64,000 bases of DNA, from the NCBI GenBank assembly GCA_963756525.1, contig CAVWNR010000003.1, forward strand, positions 310,001 to 374,000, in the 5' to 3' direction. Of this stretch, positions 7,425-15,614 are shown one piece after another; position 1 is the stretch's first letter, and every line of letters begins with the position of its first letter. The position numbers were made by a program, and so were the translations under genes. The notes under the pieces were generated by a model. That model searched no databases, had not been told where the DNA came from, and was given only the letters and a program-made list of their open reading frames with translations. The DNA is from CAVWNR01 sp963756525 (GTDB lineage Bacteria; Actinomycetota; Actinomycetes; Mycobacteriales; Jatrophihabitantaceae).

Positions 7425-8941
7425 GTCGGCGGCACCCCGTGCCGCTTCGACGCGAGGTGCCGCGACTTGCCGACGAGCGCGCGCAGCCGCCGCACGACTT
7501 CGGCGCGCAGCTCGGACGGCTCGATCACCGTGTCGACCACGAGGTCCGAGGCCAGGCGCATCAGGTCGACGTCCTGCTCGTACTCGGCCCGCATCCGCGC
7601 CACGAACGCATCCCGCTGCTCCGGGTCGTCGATCGCGGCGATCTTGTTGGCGTAGACGGCGTTCACCGCCGCCTGCGGGCCCATCACCGCGATCTTGGCA
7701 GTCGGCAGCGCGATGCAGGTGTCGGGCATGAAGCCCGGTCCGTCCATCGCGTACAGGCCCGCGCCGTAGGCCTTGCGCACGATCACCGACAGCTGCGGCA
7801 CGGTGGCCTCGGACACGGCGGTGATCATCTTCGCGCCGTGCCGGATGATCCCCTGCCGCTCCACCTCACTGCCGATCATGAACCCCGGCACGTCGGCGAG
7901 GTAGATCAACGGCACGTTGAACGCGTCACAGAGCCAGATGAACCGGGCGGCCTTGTCCGCCGAGTCGACGAAGAGCACTCCCCCGCGCACCATGCTGTTG
8001 TTCGCCAGCAGCCCTACCGGCCGGCCGTCGACGCGGGCGAAGCCGGTGATCAGCTCGGCGGCGAAGAGCGGCTTGACCTCGAAGAAGGAGTCGGCGTCGA
8101 CGATGCCGTCGATGAGCACGTGCATGTCGAACGGAACGGACTCGTCGGCGGGTACCAGGTCGGCGGTGAGCGTGCCCGCGGGCTCGTCCGCGAGCAGGTC
8201 CGGTGGCTGCTCGCGCCAGCAGGTCGGCAGGTAGGAGAACAAGAGCTTCGCCTGCTCGATCGCGTCCTCGTCGTCGACGGCCAGGTTGTCGCCGCAGCCC
8301 GAGACGGTGGCGTGCATCCGCGCGCCGCCCATCTCCTCCAGCGTCACCTTCTCGCCCACGACCATCTCGGCCATGCGGGGCGAGCCGAGGTACATCGACG
8401 CGTTCCCCTCCACCATGATCACCACGTCGCAGAAGGACGGGATGTACGCGCCGCCCGCCGCCGACGGCCCGAACAGGCAGCAGATCTGCGGCACCTTGCC
8501 CGACAGCGCGACCTGGTTGTGGAAGATCCGCCCGGCGCCGCGCCGGCCCGGGAACATGGCGACCTGGTCGGTGATCCGCGCGCCGCCGGAGTCGATGAAC
8601 CAGAACACCGGCAGCTCCTCGGTGAGCGCCCGCTCGGTCACCCGGATGATCTTCTCGACGGTCCGCGCCCCCCAGGAGCCGGCCTTGACCGTGGGGTCGT
8701 TGGCAACCACCAGCGCCGGACGACCGTCGACCAGGCCCTGGCCGGTCACCACGCCGTCGGCGGGAAGCCCGGTTGCCAGCGCATTGGCGAGCTGGCCGTC
8801 CTCGACGAAGCTGCCGCCGTCGAACAACAGACCGATCCGGTCGCGCACATACAGCTTGCGCTGGGCGGCCAGCTTCGCCGCCGCACGCTCGGGCGGGCCC
8901 AGCGTCGCCTCACGGGCAACCGCGATCTCCTTCGCGCTCAT
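7421..8941 (-). CDS. Acyl-CoA carboxylase beta (carboxyltransferase) subunit
   Basis: 506 residues from ATG 8941 (GGAGAGGGT upstream). It transfers CO2 from carboxybiotin to an acyl-CoA. The two crotonase-like halves are recognised by GPSAAGGAYIPSFCDVV in the N-half and GFMIGSEVERQGIIRHGAKM in the C-half; VVANDPTVKAGSWGARTVEK is the acyl-CoA site region. The sequence looks more like the AccD1/AccD2 type found with acyl-CoA dehydrogenase genes than the propionyl-CoA type (GPCAGGAVYSP). With the dehydrogenase upstream and the divergent biotin carboxylase it suggests methylcrotonyl-CoA or a similar branched acyl-CoA as substrate; this is inference. Confidence 0.9.
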   Translation of the reverse strand: MSAKEIAVAREATLGPPERAAAKLAAQRKLYVRDRIGLLFDGGSFVEDGQLANALATGLPADGVVTGQGLVDGRPALVVANDPTVKAGSWGARTVEKIIRVTERALTEELPVFWFIDSGGARITDQVAMFPGRRGAGRIFHNQVALSGKVPQICCLFGPSAAGGAYIPSFCDVVIMVEGNASMYLGSPRMAEMVVGEKVTLEEMGGARMHATVSGCGDNLAVDDEDAIEQAKLLFSYLPTCWREQPPDLLADEPAGTLTADLVPADESVPFDMHVLIDGIVDADSFFEVKPLFAAELITGFARVDGRPVGLLANNSMVRGGVLFVDSADKAARFIWLCDAFNVPLIYLADVPGFMIGSEVERQGIIRHGAKMITAVSEATVPQLSVIVRKAYGAGLYAMDGPGFMPDTCIALPTAKIAVMGPQAAVNAVYANKIAAIDDPEQRDAFVARMRAEYEQDVDLMRLASDLVVDTVIEPSELRAEVVRRLRALVGKSRHLASKRHGVPPT

Positions 8942-8958
8942 GCGCCCACCCTCTCCTC

Positions 8959-9006
8959 CGCTTTTGGCAGGACGGGACCGCATGCGGTCCCGTCCTGCCA
9001 AAAGCG
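8959..9006 (-). repeat. 48-bp perfect palindrome inside the acyl-CoA dehydrogenase/accD operon
   Basis: Two 24-nt arms (8959-8982, 8983-9006) are perfect reverse complements with no spacer. It lies 2 nt after the stop of the upstream dehydrogenase gene and immediately before the ribosome site of the carboxyltransferase gene, both on the minus strand. The RNA would form a very stable stem. It could attenuate transcription, stabilise the upstream mRNA or limit read-through into accD. Confidence 0.85.
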
Positions 9007-9008
9007 TG

Positions 9009-10169
9009 TCATGCGACCGGGAGGCCGAGGCCGCGGGCCAGGAGCAGGCGCTGCACCTCGGAGGTGCCCTCGCCGATCTCGAGGATCTTCGCGTCCCGGT
9101 AGAAGCGGGCGACCGGGAACTCCTCCATGAAGCCGTTGCCGCCGAAGACCTGCGTCGCGGTGCGCGTCGCGGAGACCGCCGCCTCCGACGAGAACAGCTT
9201 GGCGCGTGCCGCCGCCTGCTTGACCTCGGCGCGCGGGCGCCCCGCGTCCTTCAGCCAGGCGGCCTTGTAAGTGAGCAGCCGGGCCGCCTCGACGGCAACC
9301 GCCAGATCCGACAGCGCGAACGCCACCGCCTGCCGAGAGCCGATCGGCGCGCCGAACGTATGCCGCTCTTTCGCATAGCGCAGCGATTCGGAAAGGCACG
9401 CCTGCGCCAACCCGACGGCTAGCGCGGAGATCGCGATCCGTCCGTCGTCCAGTGCGGCCAGGAACTGGCGGAACCCCGCGCCACGCTCGCCGAGCAGGTT
9501 CTCCGCGGGCACCCGGCAGTCGCTGAACGTCAGGCCGTGCGTGTCGGATATGTGCCAGCCGAGCTTGTCGTAGGCCGGCTCGACGACGAACCCCGGCGTG
9601 CCGGACGGGACGATGATCGCCGAGATCTCGTCCGGACCGGTGCGGGCTGTGATCGTCACCAACGAGGTGATCTCCGTGCCGGAGTTCGTGATAAACGCCT
9701 TGGCGCCGTTGATCACCCATTTACCGTCGACGAGCTCCGCGCGCGTCTTCGAGGCGGCGGCGTCCGAGCCGGCCTCCGGCTCGGTGAGCCCGAAGCCGGC
9801 GAGCGCTCGTCCGGCTGCGAGATCCGGCAGCCAGCGCTGTTTCTGCTCCTCCGTGCCGAACTGCAGGATCGGGTTGATGCCCAGGCCCATGCCGGCCTCG
9901 AGGGTGATGCCGATCGACTGGTCGACCCGGCCGAGCTCTTCGATCGCCACGCACAGCGAGGTGAAATCACCCCCGCCGCTGGTGGCAGAGCCGCCGTACT
10001 GCTCCGGCACCGCCAGTCCGAACAGCCCCAGCTCGCCCATCTTGTGGACGATGTCGACGGGGAAGTGGTGCTCGCGGTCCCATTGCGCCACATGGGGCGC
10101 GATCTCCGTCTGCGCGAAGTCGCGCACCACCTTGCGGAACAGCTCGTGGTCCTCGGAGAGCTCGAACAT
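9009..10169 (-). CDS. Acyl-CoA dehydrogenase (isovaleryl-CoA dehydrogenase/LiuA-like context)
   Basis: 386 residues. The FAD-binding and catalytic signatures are complete: FGLTEPEAGSDAAASKT, FGAPIGSRQAVAFALSDL, and a C-terminal IGEGTSEVQR that keeps the Glu at the medium-chain-type catalytic position. It is first in a minus-strand operon with the carboxyltransferase and epsilon genes, and is divergent from a MerR regulator with a palindromic operator between them. The combination resembles liu (leucine/isovalerate) or mycobacterial fadE-accA-accD clusters, so a branched short acyl-CoA is a reasonable guess. ATG 10169 lies 18 nt from the operator. Confidence 0.9.
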   Translation of the reverse strand: MFELSEDHELFRKVVRDFAQTEIAPHVAQWDREHHFPVDIVHKMGELGLFGLAVPEQYGGSATSGGGDFTSLCVAIEELGRVDQSIGITLEAGMGLGINPILQFGTEEQKQRWLPDLAAGRALAGFGLTEPEAGSDAAASKTRAELVDGKWVINGAKAFITNSGTEITSLVTITARTGPDEISAIIVPSGTPGFVVEPAYDKLGWHISDTHGLTFSDCRVPAENLLGERGAGFRQFLAALDDGRIAISALAVGLAQACLSESLRYAKERHTFGAPIGSRQAVAFALSDLAVAVEAARLLTYKAAWLKDAGRPRAEVKQAAARAKLFSSEAAVSATRTATQVFGGNGFMEEFPVARFYRDAKILEIGEGTSEVQRLLLARGLGLPVA

Positions 10170-10186
10170 CTCAGGTCCCCATCTGC

Positions 10187-10208
10187 TTGACGTTTACGTC
10201 AACGTAAA
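10187..10208. promoter_or_regulatory. Double overlapping palindromic operator in the MerR/acyl-CoA dehydrogenase promoter
   Basis: Two perfect palindromes overlap with a 6-nt offset: TTGACGT-TT-ACGTCAA (10187-10202) and TTTACGT-CA-ACGTAAA (10193-10208). They fill the 53-nt gap between the divergent acyl-CoA dehydrogenase and MerR genes. The layout is typical of MerR-family operators, and TTGACGT/TTTACGT half-sites recall those reported for LiuR. Binding by the adjacent MerR protein is inferred. Confidence 0.75.
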
Positions 10209-10222
10209 GCCAGGATAGACCC

Positions 10223-10627
10223 GTGACGGCGACAAGGGAAGCGGGCAAGAGCTGGACGGTCGGCGAGCTGGCCGACGAGCTCGGCGTCACCACGCGCACG
10301 CTGCGCTTCTACGAGTCCGAGGGGCTGATCGCGCCGCAGCGGTCGGGGGCCAACCGCGTGTACAGCACCCGTGACCGGACCCGGTTGCGGCTGATCCTGC
10401 GCGGCAAGCGGCTCGGCATGACGCTCGCCGAGATCCGCGAGATCGTCGGCATGTACGACGGGGCGGCGTCGTCGGAGCGCCGGCAGCTCGAGATCCTGCT
10501 CGGCCGGCTGGACGAGATCGCCGCCGACCTGCGCGCCCGGCAGGCCGACCTGCGGCGCACCCTCGCCGAGGTGGGCGAGGTCGCCCGACAGTGTCGCGCG
10601 AGGCTCGGCGAGCTTCAACACGAGTAA
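10223..10627 (+). CDS. MerR-family transcriptional regulator (LiuR-like context)
   Basis: 134 residues from GTG 10223 (AGGA 7 nt upstream, just after the operator). The N-terminal winged helix WTVGELADELGVTTRTLRFYESEGLIAPQR is classic MerR, followed by GLMT-type hinge RLGMTLAEIREIVGMYD and a C-terminal coiled coil for dimerisation. No effector-binding domain or Cys metal sites are present, which fits the small acyl-CoA-responsive MerR regulators of branched-chain amino acid catabolism. It probably controls both the divergent dehydrogenase operon and the downstream biotin carboxylase gene. Confidence 0.88.
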   Translation: MTATREAGKSWTVGELADELGVTTRTLRFYESEGLIAPQRSGANRVYSTRDRTRLRLILRGKRLGMTLAEIREIVGMYDGAASSERRQLEILLGRLDEIAADLRARQADLRRTLAEVGEVARQCRARLGELQHE

Positions 10628-10669
10628 GGTCCGCCGCAGGCGGGTGAGGTCGAATCGGAGGCCGGCAAA

Positions 10670-12421
10670 GTGCAGAAGGTGCTCATCGCGAACCGGGGGG
10701 AGATCGCGGTGCGAGTCATCCGCGCCTGCCGCGACGCCGGGCTCACATCGGTCGCGGTGTACGCCGAGCCGGACCGGGACGCGCTGCACGTGCGGATGGC
10801 TGACGAGGCGTACGCGCTCGGCGGCACGACCCCCGGCGACTCCTACCTCGTCATCGACAAGGTCATCCGGGCCTGTGCGCAGTCCGGCGCCGACGCCGTC
10901 CATCCCGGGTACGGGTTCCTGTCGGAGAACGCCGAGTTCGCCCAGGCCGTGCTCGACGCGGGAGTGACCTGGATCGGTCCGTCCGCCCAGTCGATCCGCG
11001 ACCTCGGCGACAAGGTGACGGCCCGGCACATCGCCTTGCGCGCGGGCGCCCCGCTCGTCCCCGGCACGCCGGACCCGGTCAAGGACGCCGACGAGGTCGC
11101 CGCCTTCGCCGAGGAGCACGGGCTGCCGGTGGCGATCAAGGCGGCGTTCGGGGGCGGCGGCCGAGGGCTGAAGATCGCCCGCACGATGGAAGAGATCCCA
11201 CACCTCTACGACAGCGCGGTGCGCGAGGCGGTCGGCGCGTTCGGCCGCGGCGAGTGCTTCGTCGAACGCTACCTGGACCGCTCGCGGCACGTCGAGGCCC
11301 AGGTGCTCGCGGACGAGCACGGCAACGTCGTCGTCGTCGGCACCCGCGACTGCTCGCTGCAGCGGCGCAACCAGAAGCTGGTCGAAGAGGCACCCGCGCC
11401 GTTCCTCACCGCCGAGCAGCGCGCGACGATCCACGAGGCGGCGAAGGCGATCTGCCGCGAGGCGCACTACCACGGCGCCGGCACGGTCGAGTTCCTGGTC
11501 GGCAACGACGGCGTGATCAGCTTCCTGGAGGTGAACACCCGGCTGCAGGTCGAGCACCCGATCACCGAGGAGACCAGCGGCATCGACCTGGTCCGCGAGC
11601 AGTTCCGCATCGCCGACGGCGAGGTGCTCCGCCTCGCCGAGGACCCGACGCCGCACGGGCACGCGTTCGAGTTCCGCATCAACGGCGAGGACGCCGGTCG
11701 CAACTTCCTGCCCGCCCCCGGCGTCGTCACCACCTACCGCGAGCCGGCGGGGCCGGGCGTACGCGTCGACTCCGGCGTGCAGGCGAACTCCGTCGTCGGG
11801 GGGGCGTTCGACTCGCTGCTGGCCAAGCTGATCGTGCACGGCGAGACCCGCGCCGAGGCGCTCGCCCGCTCACGCCGCGCCCTCGACGAGTACCTCATCG
11901 ACGGAATGGCCACCGTGCTGCCGTTCCACCGCGCGGTGGTGCGCGACCCGGCGTTCACGGCCGAGCCGTTCACCATCTTCACCCGGTGGATCGAGACCGA
12001 GTTCGACAACCAGATCCCGCCCTACGCCGGGGGCGCCGAGGCCGCCGCCGAGGCGGAGCCGCGCGAGACGGTCGTCGTCGAGGTCGGCGGCAAGCGGCTC
12101 GAGGTCTCCCTGCCCGCAGGATTCGGCGCAGGCGCCGGCGGCGGTGGCGCGCGGAAGGCGGCGCCGAAGCGCTCCGCGGGCAAGAAGTCCGGCGCCGCCG
12201 CGTCCGGGGACTCCCTCACCGCGCCGATGCAGGGCACGATCGTCAAGGTGGCCGTGAGCGACGGCGACACGGTGGCCGCGGGCGACCTCGTCGTCGTGCT
12301 CGAGGCGATGAAGATGGAGCAGCCGCTGAACGCGCACAAGGCCGGGACGATCACCGGCCTCGCCGCCGAGGTCGGCGCGGTCGTCACCTCGGGCGCCACG
12401 ATCTGCGACATCAAAGACTGA
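10670..12421 (+). CDS. Acyl-CoA carboxylase alpha subunit (biotin carboxylase + biotin carrier)
   Basis: 583 residues from GTG 10670. Domains: biotin carboxylase N-terminal (KVLIANRGEIAVRVIRACR), ATP-grasp (about 115-320; GGGGRGLKIA, EVNTRLQVEHPITEE), C-terminal carboxylase domain, then a Gly/Ala/Lys linker and a biotinyl domain with EAMKMEQPL, biotin attachment at Lys548. It carboxylates its own biotin for the AccD partner at 7421-8941. It lacks the BT domain of propionyl-CoA carboxylases and has a short alpha-chain architecture as in AccA1/AccA2. It follows merR by 42 nt on the same strand. Confidence 0.94.
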   Translation: MQKVLIANRGEIAVRVIRACRDAGLTSVAVYAEPDRDALHVRMADEAYALGGTTPGDSYLVIDKVIRACAQSGADAVHPGYGFLSENAEFAQAVLDAGVTWIGPSAQSIRDLGDKVTARHIALRAGAPLVPGTPDPVKDADEVAAFAEEHGLPVAIKAAFGGGGRGLKIARTMEEIPHLYDSAVREAVGAFGRGECFVERYLDRSRHVEAQVLADEHGNVVVVGTRDCSLQRRNQKLVEEAPAPFLTAEQRATIHEAAKAICREAHYHGAGTVEFLVGNDGVISFLEVNTRLQVEHPITEETSGIDLVREQFRIADGEVLRLAEDPTPHGHAFEFRINGEDAGRNFLPAPGVVTTYREPAGPGVRVDSGVQANSVVGGAFDSLLAKLIVHGETRAEALARSRRALDEYLIDGMATVLPFHRAVVRDPAFTAEPFTIFTRWIETEFDNQIPPYAGGAEAAAEAEPRETVVVEVGGKRLEVSLPAGFGAGAGGGGARKAAPKRSAGKKSGAAASGDSLTAPMQGTIVKVAVSDGDTVAAGDLVVVLEAMKMEQPLNAHKAGTITGLAAEVGAVVTSGATICDIKD

Positions 12422-12423
12422 GC

Positions 12424-12894
12424 ATGATCGACGAGACGGCACCCGCGCTGGATGGGCGCCACATCTGGAACACCCTCGGCTACCGGCGCCTGGCCTGGTC
12501 GCCCGGCAGCACGACCATCGGCTGGGATGCCACGGTCGACTACTGCTTCCCGTCCAGCGGCGGCCCGATCGTGCAGGGTGGGCTGGTGACCGCGCTGCTC
12601 GACGCGGCGATGGGCGGCGCCTGTTGGTCCGTGCTGGACGCCGAGCAGGCGTTCCTGACCGCGGACCTGCGGGTGGAGTTCCTGCGGGCGAGCCGGCCGG
12701 GCGAGCTGCGCGCCACCGGCACCGTCGTGCGGCGCACCCGACGGGTGGTGTTCTGCGCGGCGGAGTTGCGCGACGGCGGCGGCGAGCTGCTCGCCACCAG
12801 CCGGTGCACGCAGGTCGTGCTGCCGGCTGACGGCGAGGCGGGGCGTGGCTGGCCGCCCGCCGACGACGGCCCGCCGCGGGACGCGCGCGGGTAA
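12424..12894 (+). CDS. PaaI-type hotdog-fold thioesterase
   Basis: 156 residues, ATG 2 nt after the biotin carboxylase stop. The central VQGGLVTALLDAAMGGACWSVL is the hotdog helix with the catalytic Asp of PaaI/ACOT13-like thioesterases, followed by FLTADLRVEFLRASRPGELRATG. It probably hydrolyses an acyl- or aryl-CoA linked to the neighbouring acyl-CoA catabolism, recycling CoA. Substrate is not predictable from sequence. Tight coupling to the carboxylase gene supports a shared pathway. Confidence 0.85.
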   Translation: MIDETAPALDGRHIWNTLGYRRLAWSPGSTTIGWDATVDYCFPSSGGPIVQGGLVTALLDAAMGGACWSVLDAEQAFLTADLRVEFLRASRPGELRATGTVVRRTRRVVFCAAELRDGGGELLATSRCTQVVLPADGEAGRGWPPADDGPPRDARG

Positions 12895-12924
12895 CCGGTC
12901 GCGGACGCGTAGCACGATAGAGGC

Positions 12925-13245
12925 ATGGCCCGCCGTCCACCGCCGGGCCGGTGGCTGCTGTTCGCGATCGGCTTCCGGCTGCCGGACCGTTACGACGACT
13001 GGGTGTTCCACAATCTCAACGACCGTGGCTGGGCGATCCGCGAGGTCGGGCGGATCATGGTGCTGCCGATCCCGTTCATCGTCGGGGTGATGTTCCTGCC
13101 CGGCAGCATCGGGCTGCGGCTGATGACCTGCATCTTCCTGGTGGTCGGGCCGCTGTTCGTCGGGTCGGCCTACGCCGACGAGATGCGCGCCTACCGGCTG
13201 CGCCAGCACGGCCTGCTGCCACCGTCCGGCCCCGACCCCGACTAA
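12925..13245 (+). CDS. DUF5313 membrane protein
   Basis: 106 residues with two adjacent transmembrane helices (VLPIPFIVGVMFLPGSIGLRL and the segment after it). The N-terminal PGRWLLFAIGFRLPDRYDDWVFHNL and C-terminal YADEMRAYRLRQHGL are the conserved blocks of the actinobacterial DUF5313 family. Function unknown. It stands alone and ends at a large hairpin that separates it from the convergent minus-strand genes. Confidence 0.85.
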   Translation: MARRPPPGRWLLFAIGFRLPDRYDDWVFHNLNDRGWAIREVGRIMVLPIPFIVGVMFLPGSIGLRLMTCIFLVVGPLFVGSAYADEMRAYRLRQHGLLPPSGPDPD

Positions 13246-13248
13246 CCA

Positions 13249-13309
13249 CCAGCTGTTGATGTTGGACTTGTGGCTGATATTCGACCACTTGTCCAACATC
13301 AACAGCTGG
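13249..13309. repeat. Intergenic hairpin with CTGTTGATGTTGGA arms (copy 1)
   Basis: Arms 13249-13273 and 13285-13309 (25 nt each) pair with two mismatches around an 11-nt loop. It lies between convergent genes, so it could terminate both. The outer arm CTGTTGATGTTGGA and its complement recur in the same inverted arrangement at 60655-60707, where the flanking genes are divergent, so it is also a repeated element. Confidence 0.75.
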
Positions 13310-13320
13310 CCTAGGTGAGC

Positions 13321-13680
13321 CTAGGTGGGGGGCTGGGAGCGGCGTGCCAGGATCCGGTCGATCGCGGCGATCCGAGCCTCGGCGATGGCCGCCATCTCGG
13401 CCGCACGGCGCCGGACATGCTCGGCGTCCGCCCCGGGTGAGAACACCATGGCCCAGCCGTCCGAGCCCTCGAGTTCCGGCACCCGCTCGACGAGCTCGTC
13501 CTTGTCGACATGGTGCGTGCCGGTGAAGGCGTGTGTGCGGTCGACGACGGCCACCAGCACGCGCCCCTCCGCAACGCCCGCCACGGCGAGCGCGATCTCG
13601 TCGGCGTGCGCGCCGAACACCTCGGAGACCAGGATCGTGTGCTGCGCCCGCTCGCGCGCCTCCGGTGAGAGATCAGCCAT
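13321..13680 (-). CDS. Conserved hypothetical protein downstream of lpdA
   Basis: 119 residues from ATG 13680, 3 nt after the stop of the flavoprotein gene, so co-transcribed. The protein is acidic and predicted soluble, with VLVAVVDRTHAFTG as a hydrophobic strand core and a C-terminal amphipathic helix rich in Ala, Arg and Glu (HVRRRAAEMAAIAEARIAAI). No known motif was recognised. Its stop lies next to the hairpin at 13249-13309. Confidence 0.7.
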   Translation of the reverse strand: MADLSPEARERAQHTILVSEVFGAHADEIALAVAGVAEGRVLVAVVDRTHAFTGTHHVDKDELVERVPELEGSDGWAMVFSPGADAEHVRRRAAEMAAIAEARIAAIDRILARRSQPPT

Positions 13681-13683
13681 CAG

Positions 13684-15087
13684 TCAGCCCAGATCGTCAT
13701 GGTGCATCAGCCGGCGGGCGGCCTCGGCGAGCGAACCGGACAGCGACGGGTACACGCCGATCGTCGCGGCGACGTCGGAAACGGTCAACCCGCGTTGCAC
13801 GGCCAGCGTCAGTGGGAAGATCAGCTCCGACGCCTCGGGCGCGACGATCGTGCCGCCGACGATCACGCCGGTAGCCGGGCGGCAGTAGAGCTTGACGAAC
13901 CCGTCGTGGTGATCGGCCATCTTGGCGCGGGCGTTGCCGGCGAGCGGCAGCGTGACCTGCCGCGACGGCACGGCGCCGGACGCGATCGCCTGATAGCCCA
14001 CTCCCACCGTCGCGATCTCGGGATGGGTGAAGATGTTGGCCGCGACGGTCTTCAGCCGAAGCGGCGTGACCGCCTCGCCGAGCGCGTGCCACATCGCGAT
14101 GCGCCCCTGCATCGCCGCCACCGACGCGAGCAGCAGCACGCCGGTGCAGTCACCGGCCGCGTAGACGGCCGGAACGGCCGTGCGCGAGACGCGGTCGACC
14201 TGGATGTAGCCGGCCTCGTTCACCCTGACGCCGGCGTGCTCGAGCCCGAGCCCGGACGTGTTCGGCACCGAGCCGACACACATCAGCGCCTGCGAACCGG
14301 ACACCGTCCGTCCGTCGAGCAGCTCGACCAGCACCCCGCCGTCGAGCCGCCGCACGGCGCCGGCCCGCGCCCGCTTGACCAGGGTGCCGCCGCGCGAGGT
14401 GAACACCTGCTCGATCACGTCGGCGGCGTCGGGATCCTCACCCGGGAGCACCCGGTCGCGGCTGGACACCAGCGTGACCGGCACACCCAGCTCGCTGTAC
14501 CCGCTAGCGAACTCCGCGCCGGTCACGCCGGAGCCGACCACGACCAGGTGCTCGGGCAGTTCTTTGAGCTCGTAGACGTCGCGCCAGGAGAGGATCCGCT
14601 CGCCGTCCGGCACCGCCTCGGGAAGAACCCGCGGCGTACCGCCGGTAGCCAACAGCACGACGTCGGCCTCCACCCCGTCGGCCACCGACCCGTCCGAGTC
14701 GACGACCTCGATGCGGTGCGTCCGCCCGGCCTGCTGCTCGCTGAACCGGCCGGCACCCGCGAGCACGGTCACGCCCTCCCGGATCAGCCGCGCGGTGATG
14801 TCCTCGGACTGCTGCCGCGCCAGCCCCTTGTTCCGGTCGTTCACCGCGACCAGGTCGACCTGCACCTCGCCGTTGCCGGCACGGACGCCGACCCGCGGCG
14901 CGTCCCGAAAAGCGGTGACCTTGTCGCTGGTGGCGATCAGCGTCTTGCTGGGCACGCAGTCGGTGAGCACGCACGAGCCGCCGACGCCGTCCCGGTCGAC
15001 GACGGTGACCTCGGCGCCGAGCTGAGCGGCCACCAGTGCGGCCTCGTAGCCGGCCGGTCCGCCGCCGACGACCACCACTCGGCTCAT
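13684..15087 (-). CDS. lpdA: NAD(P)H-quinone dehydrogenase / LpdA-type flavoprotein disulfide reductase
   Basis: 467 residues. Two Rossmann dinucleotide folds are visible: VVVVGGGPAGYEAALVAAQ (FAD) and VVVGSGVTGAEFASG (NAD(P)). The redox motif GGSCVLTDCVPSK supplies Cys39 and Cys44 (CX4C) as in lipoamide dehydrogenases. The C-terminal His-Glu dyad of true lipoamide dehydrogenase (HPTLSE) is replaced by GVYPSLSGS, so lipoamide activity is unlikely. It best matches the LpdA (Rv3303c) group of quinone reductases. Unlike the mycobacterial protein as I recall it, both cysteines are kept. A minus-strand pair with the hypothetical gene downstream. Confidence 0.87.
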   Translation of the reverse strand: MSRVVVVGGGPAGYEAALVAAQLGAEVTVVDRDGVGGSCVLTDCVPSKTLIATSDKVTAFRDAPRVGVRAGNGEVQVDLVAVNDRNKGLARQQSEDITARLIREGVTVLAGAGRFSEQQAGRTHRIEVVDSDGSVADGVEADVVLLATGGTPRVLPEAVPDGERILSWRDVYELKELPEHLVVVGSGVTGAEFASGYSELGVPVTLVSSRDRVLPGEDPDAADVIEQVFTSRGGTLVKRARAGAVRRLDGGVLVELLDGRTVSGSQALMCVGSVPNTSGLGLEHAGVRVNEAGYIQVDRVSRTAVPAVYAAGDCTGVLLLASVAAMQGRIAMWHALGEAVTPLRLKTVAANIFTHPEIATVGVGYQAIASGAVPSRQVTLPLAGNARAKMADHHDGFVKLYCRPATGVIVGGTIVAPEASELIFPLTLAVQRGLTVSDVAATIGVYPSLSGSLAEAARRLMHHDDLG

Positions 15088-15133
15088 GGCTGCATTCTCC
15101 CGTGCACGGCTCCCCGAGGCGAGCCGAGGTAGG

Positions 15134-15139
15134 TACGCT
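15134..15139 (+). promoter_or_regulatory. -10-like TACGCT, leaderless start of the gene at 15149
   Basis: TACGCT (TANNNT) ends 9 nt before ATG 15149 and no ribosome site is present, consistent with a leaderless mRNA. Confidence 0.4.
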
Positions 15140-15148
15140 GCGTGACAA

Positions 15149-15613
15149 ATGGCAGCCTCCAGCGGGCTCTACGCGGCGTACGGCCCGAACATGGACCCCG
15201 AGCAGATGCTCGAACGATGCCCGCAGTCGCCGTTCGCGGGCACCGGTTGGATCGACGGTTGGCGGCTCACCTTCGGCGGCGAGCGGGCCGGCTGGGAGGG
15301 CGCGCGAGCGACCATCGTCGAGGACGCGGCCGGGAAGGTGTTCGTCGCGCTGTACGAACTCTCCCCGCACGACCACGCCGAGCTCGACCGCTGGGAGGCG
15401 GCCGATTCCGGGATGTCCGACAAGATCCGGGTGCGCGTGGCGACGGACGACGGCGACGTCGTCGCATTCGTCTACGTGCTAGGCGACTACGAGGGCGGCC
15501 TGCCGTCGGCGGCGTACGTCGAGCTGATCGCGGACGCCGCGCGCCGCCTCGGTGCGCCGGAGGAGTATGTCGCAGGGTTGCTCGCCCGGCCGTGCCGGCC
15601 AGCTGGTCAATGA
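15149..15613 (+). CDS. Gamma-glutamylcyclotransferase-like protein
   Basis: 154 residues. GLYAAYGPNMDPEQM matches the YFAYGSNM nucleotide-free substrate loop of the gamma-glutamylcyclotransferase (AIG2/ChaC-like) fold; VFVALYELSPHDHAELDRWE matches the region containing the catalytic Glu of the family, and VYVLGDYEGGLPSAAYVELI the C-terminal block. It would release 5-oxoproline from gamma-glutamyl compounds, but actinobacterial members are uncharacterised. The gene stop is inside the operator of the next gene. Confidence 0.8.
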   Translation: MAASSGLYAAYGPNMDPEQMLERCPQSPFAGTGWIDGWRLTFGGERAGWEGARATIVEDAAGKVFVALYELSPHDHAELDRWEAADSGMSDKIRVRVATDDGDVVAFVYVLGDYEGGLPSAAYVELIADAARRLGAPEEYVAGLLARPCRPAGQ

Positions 15614-15614
15614 C

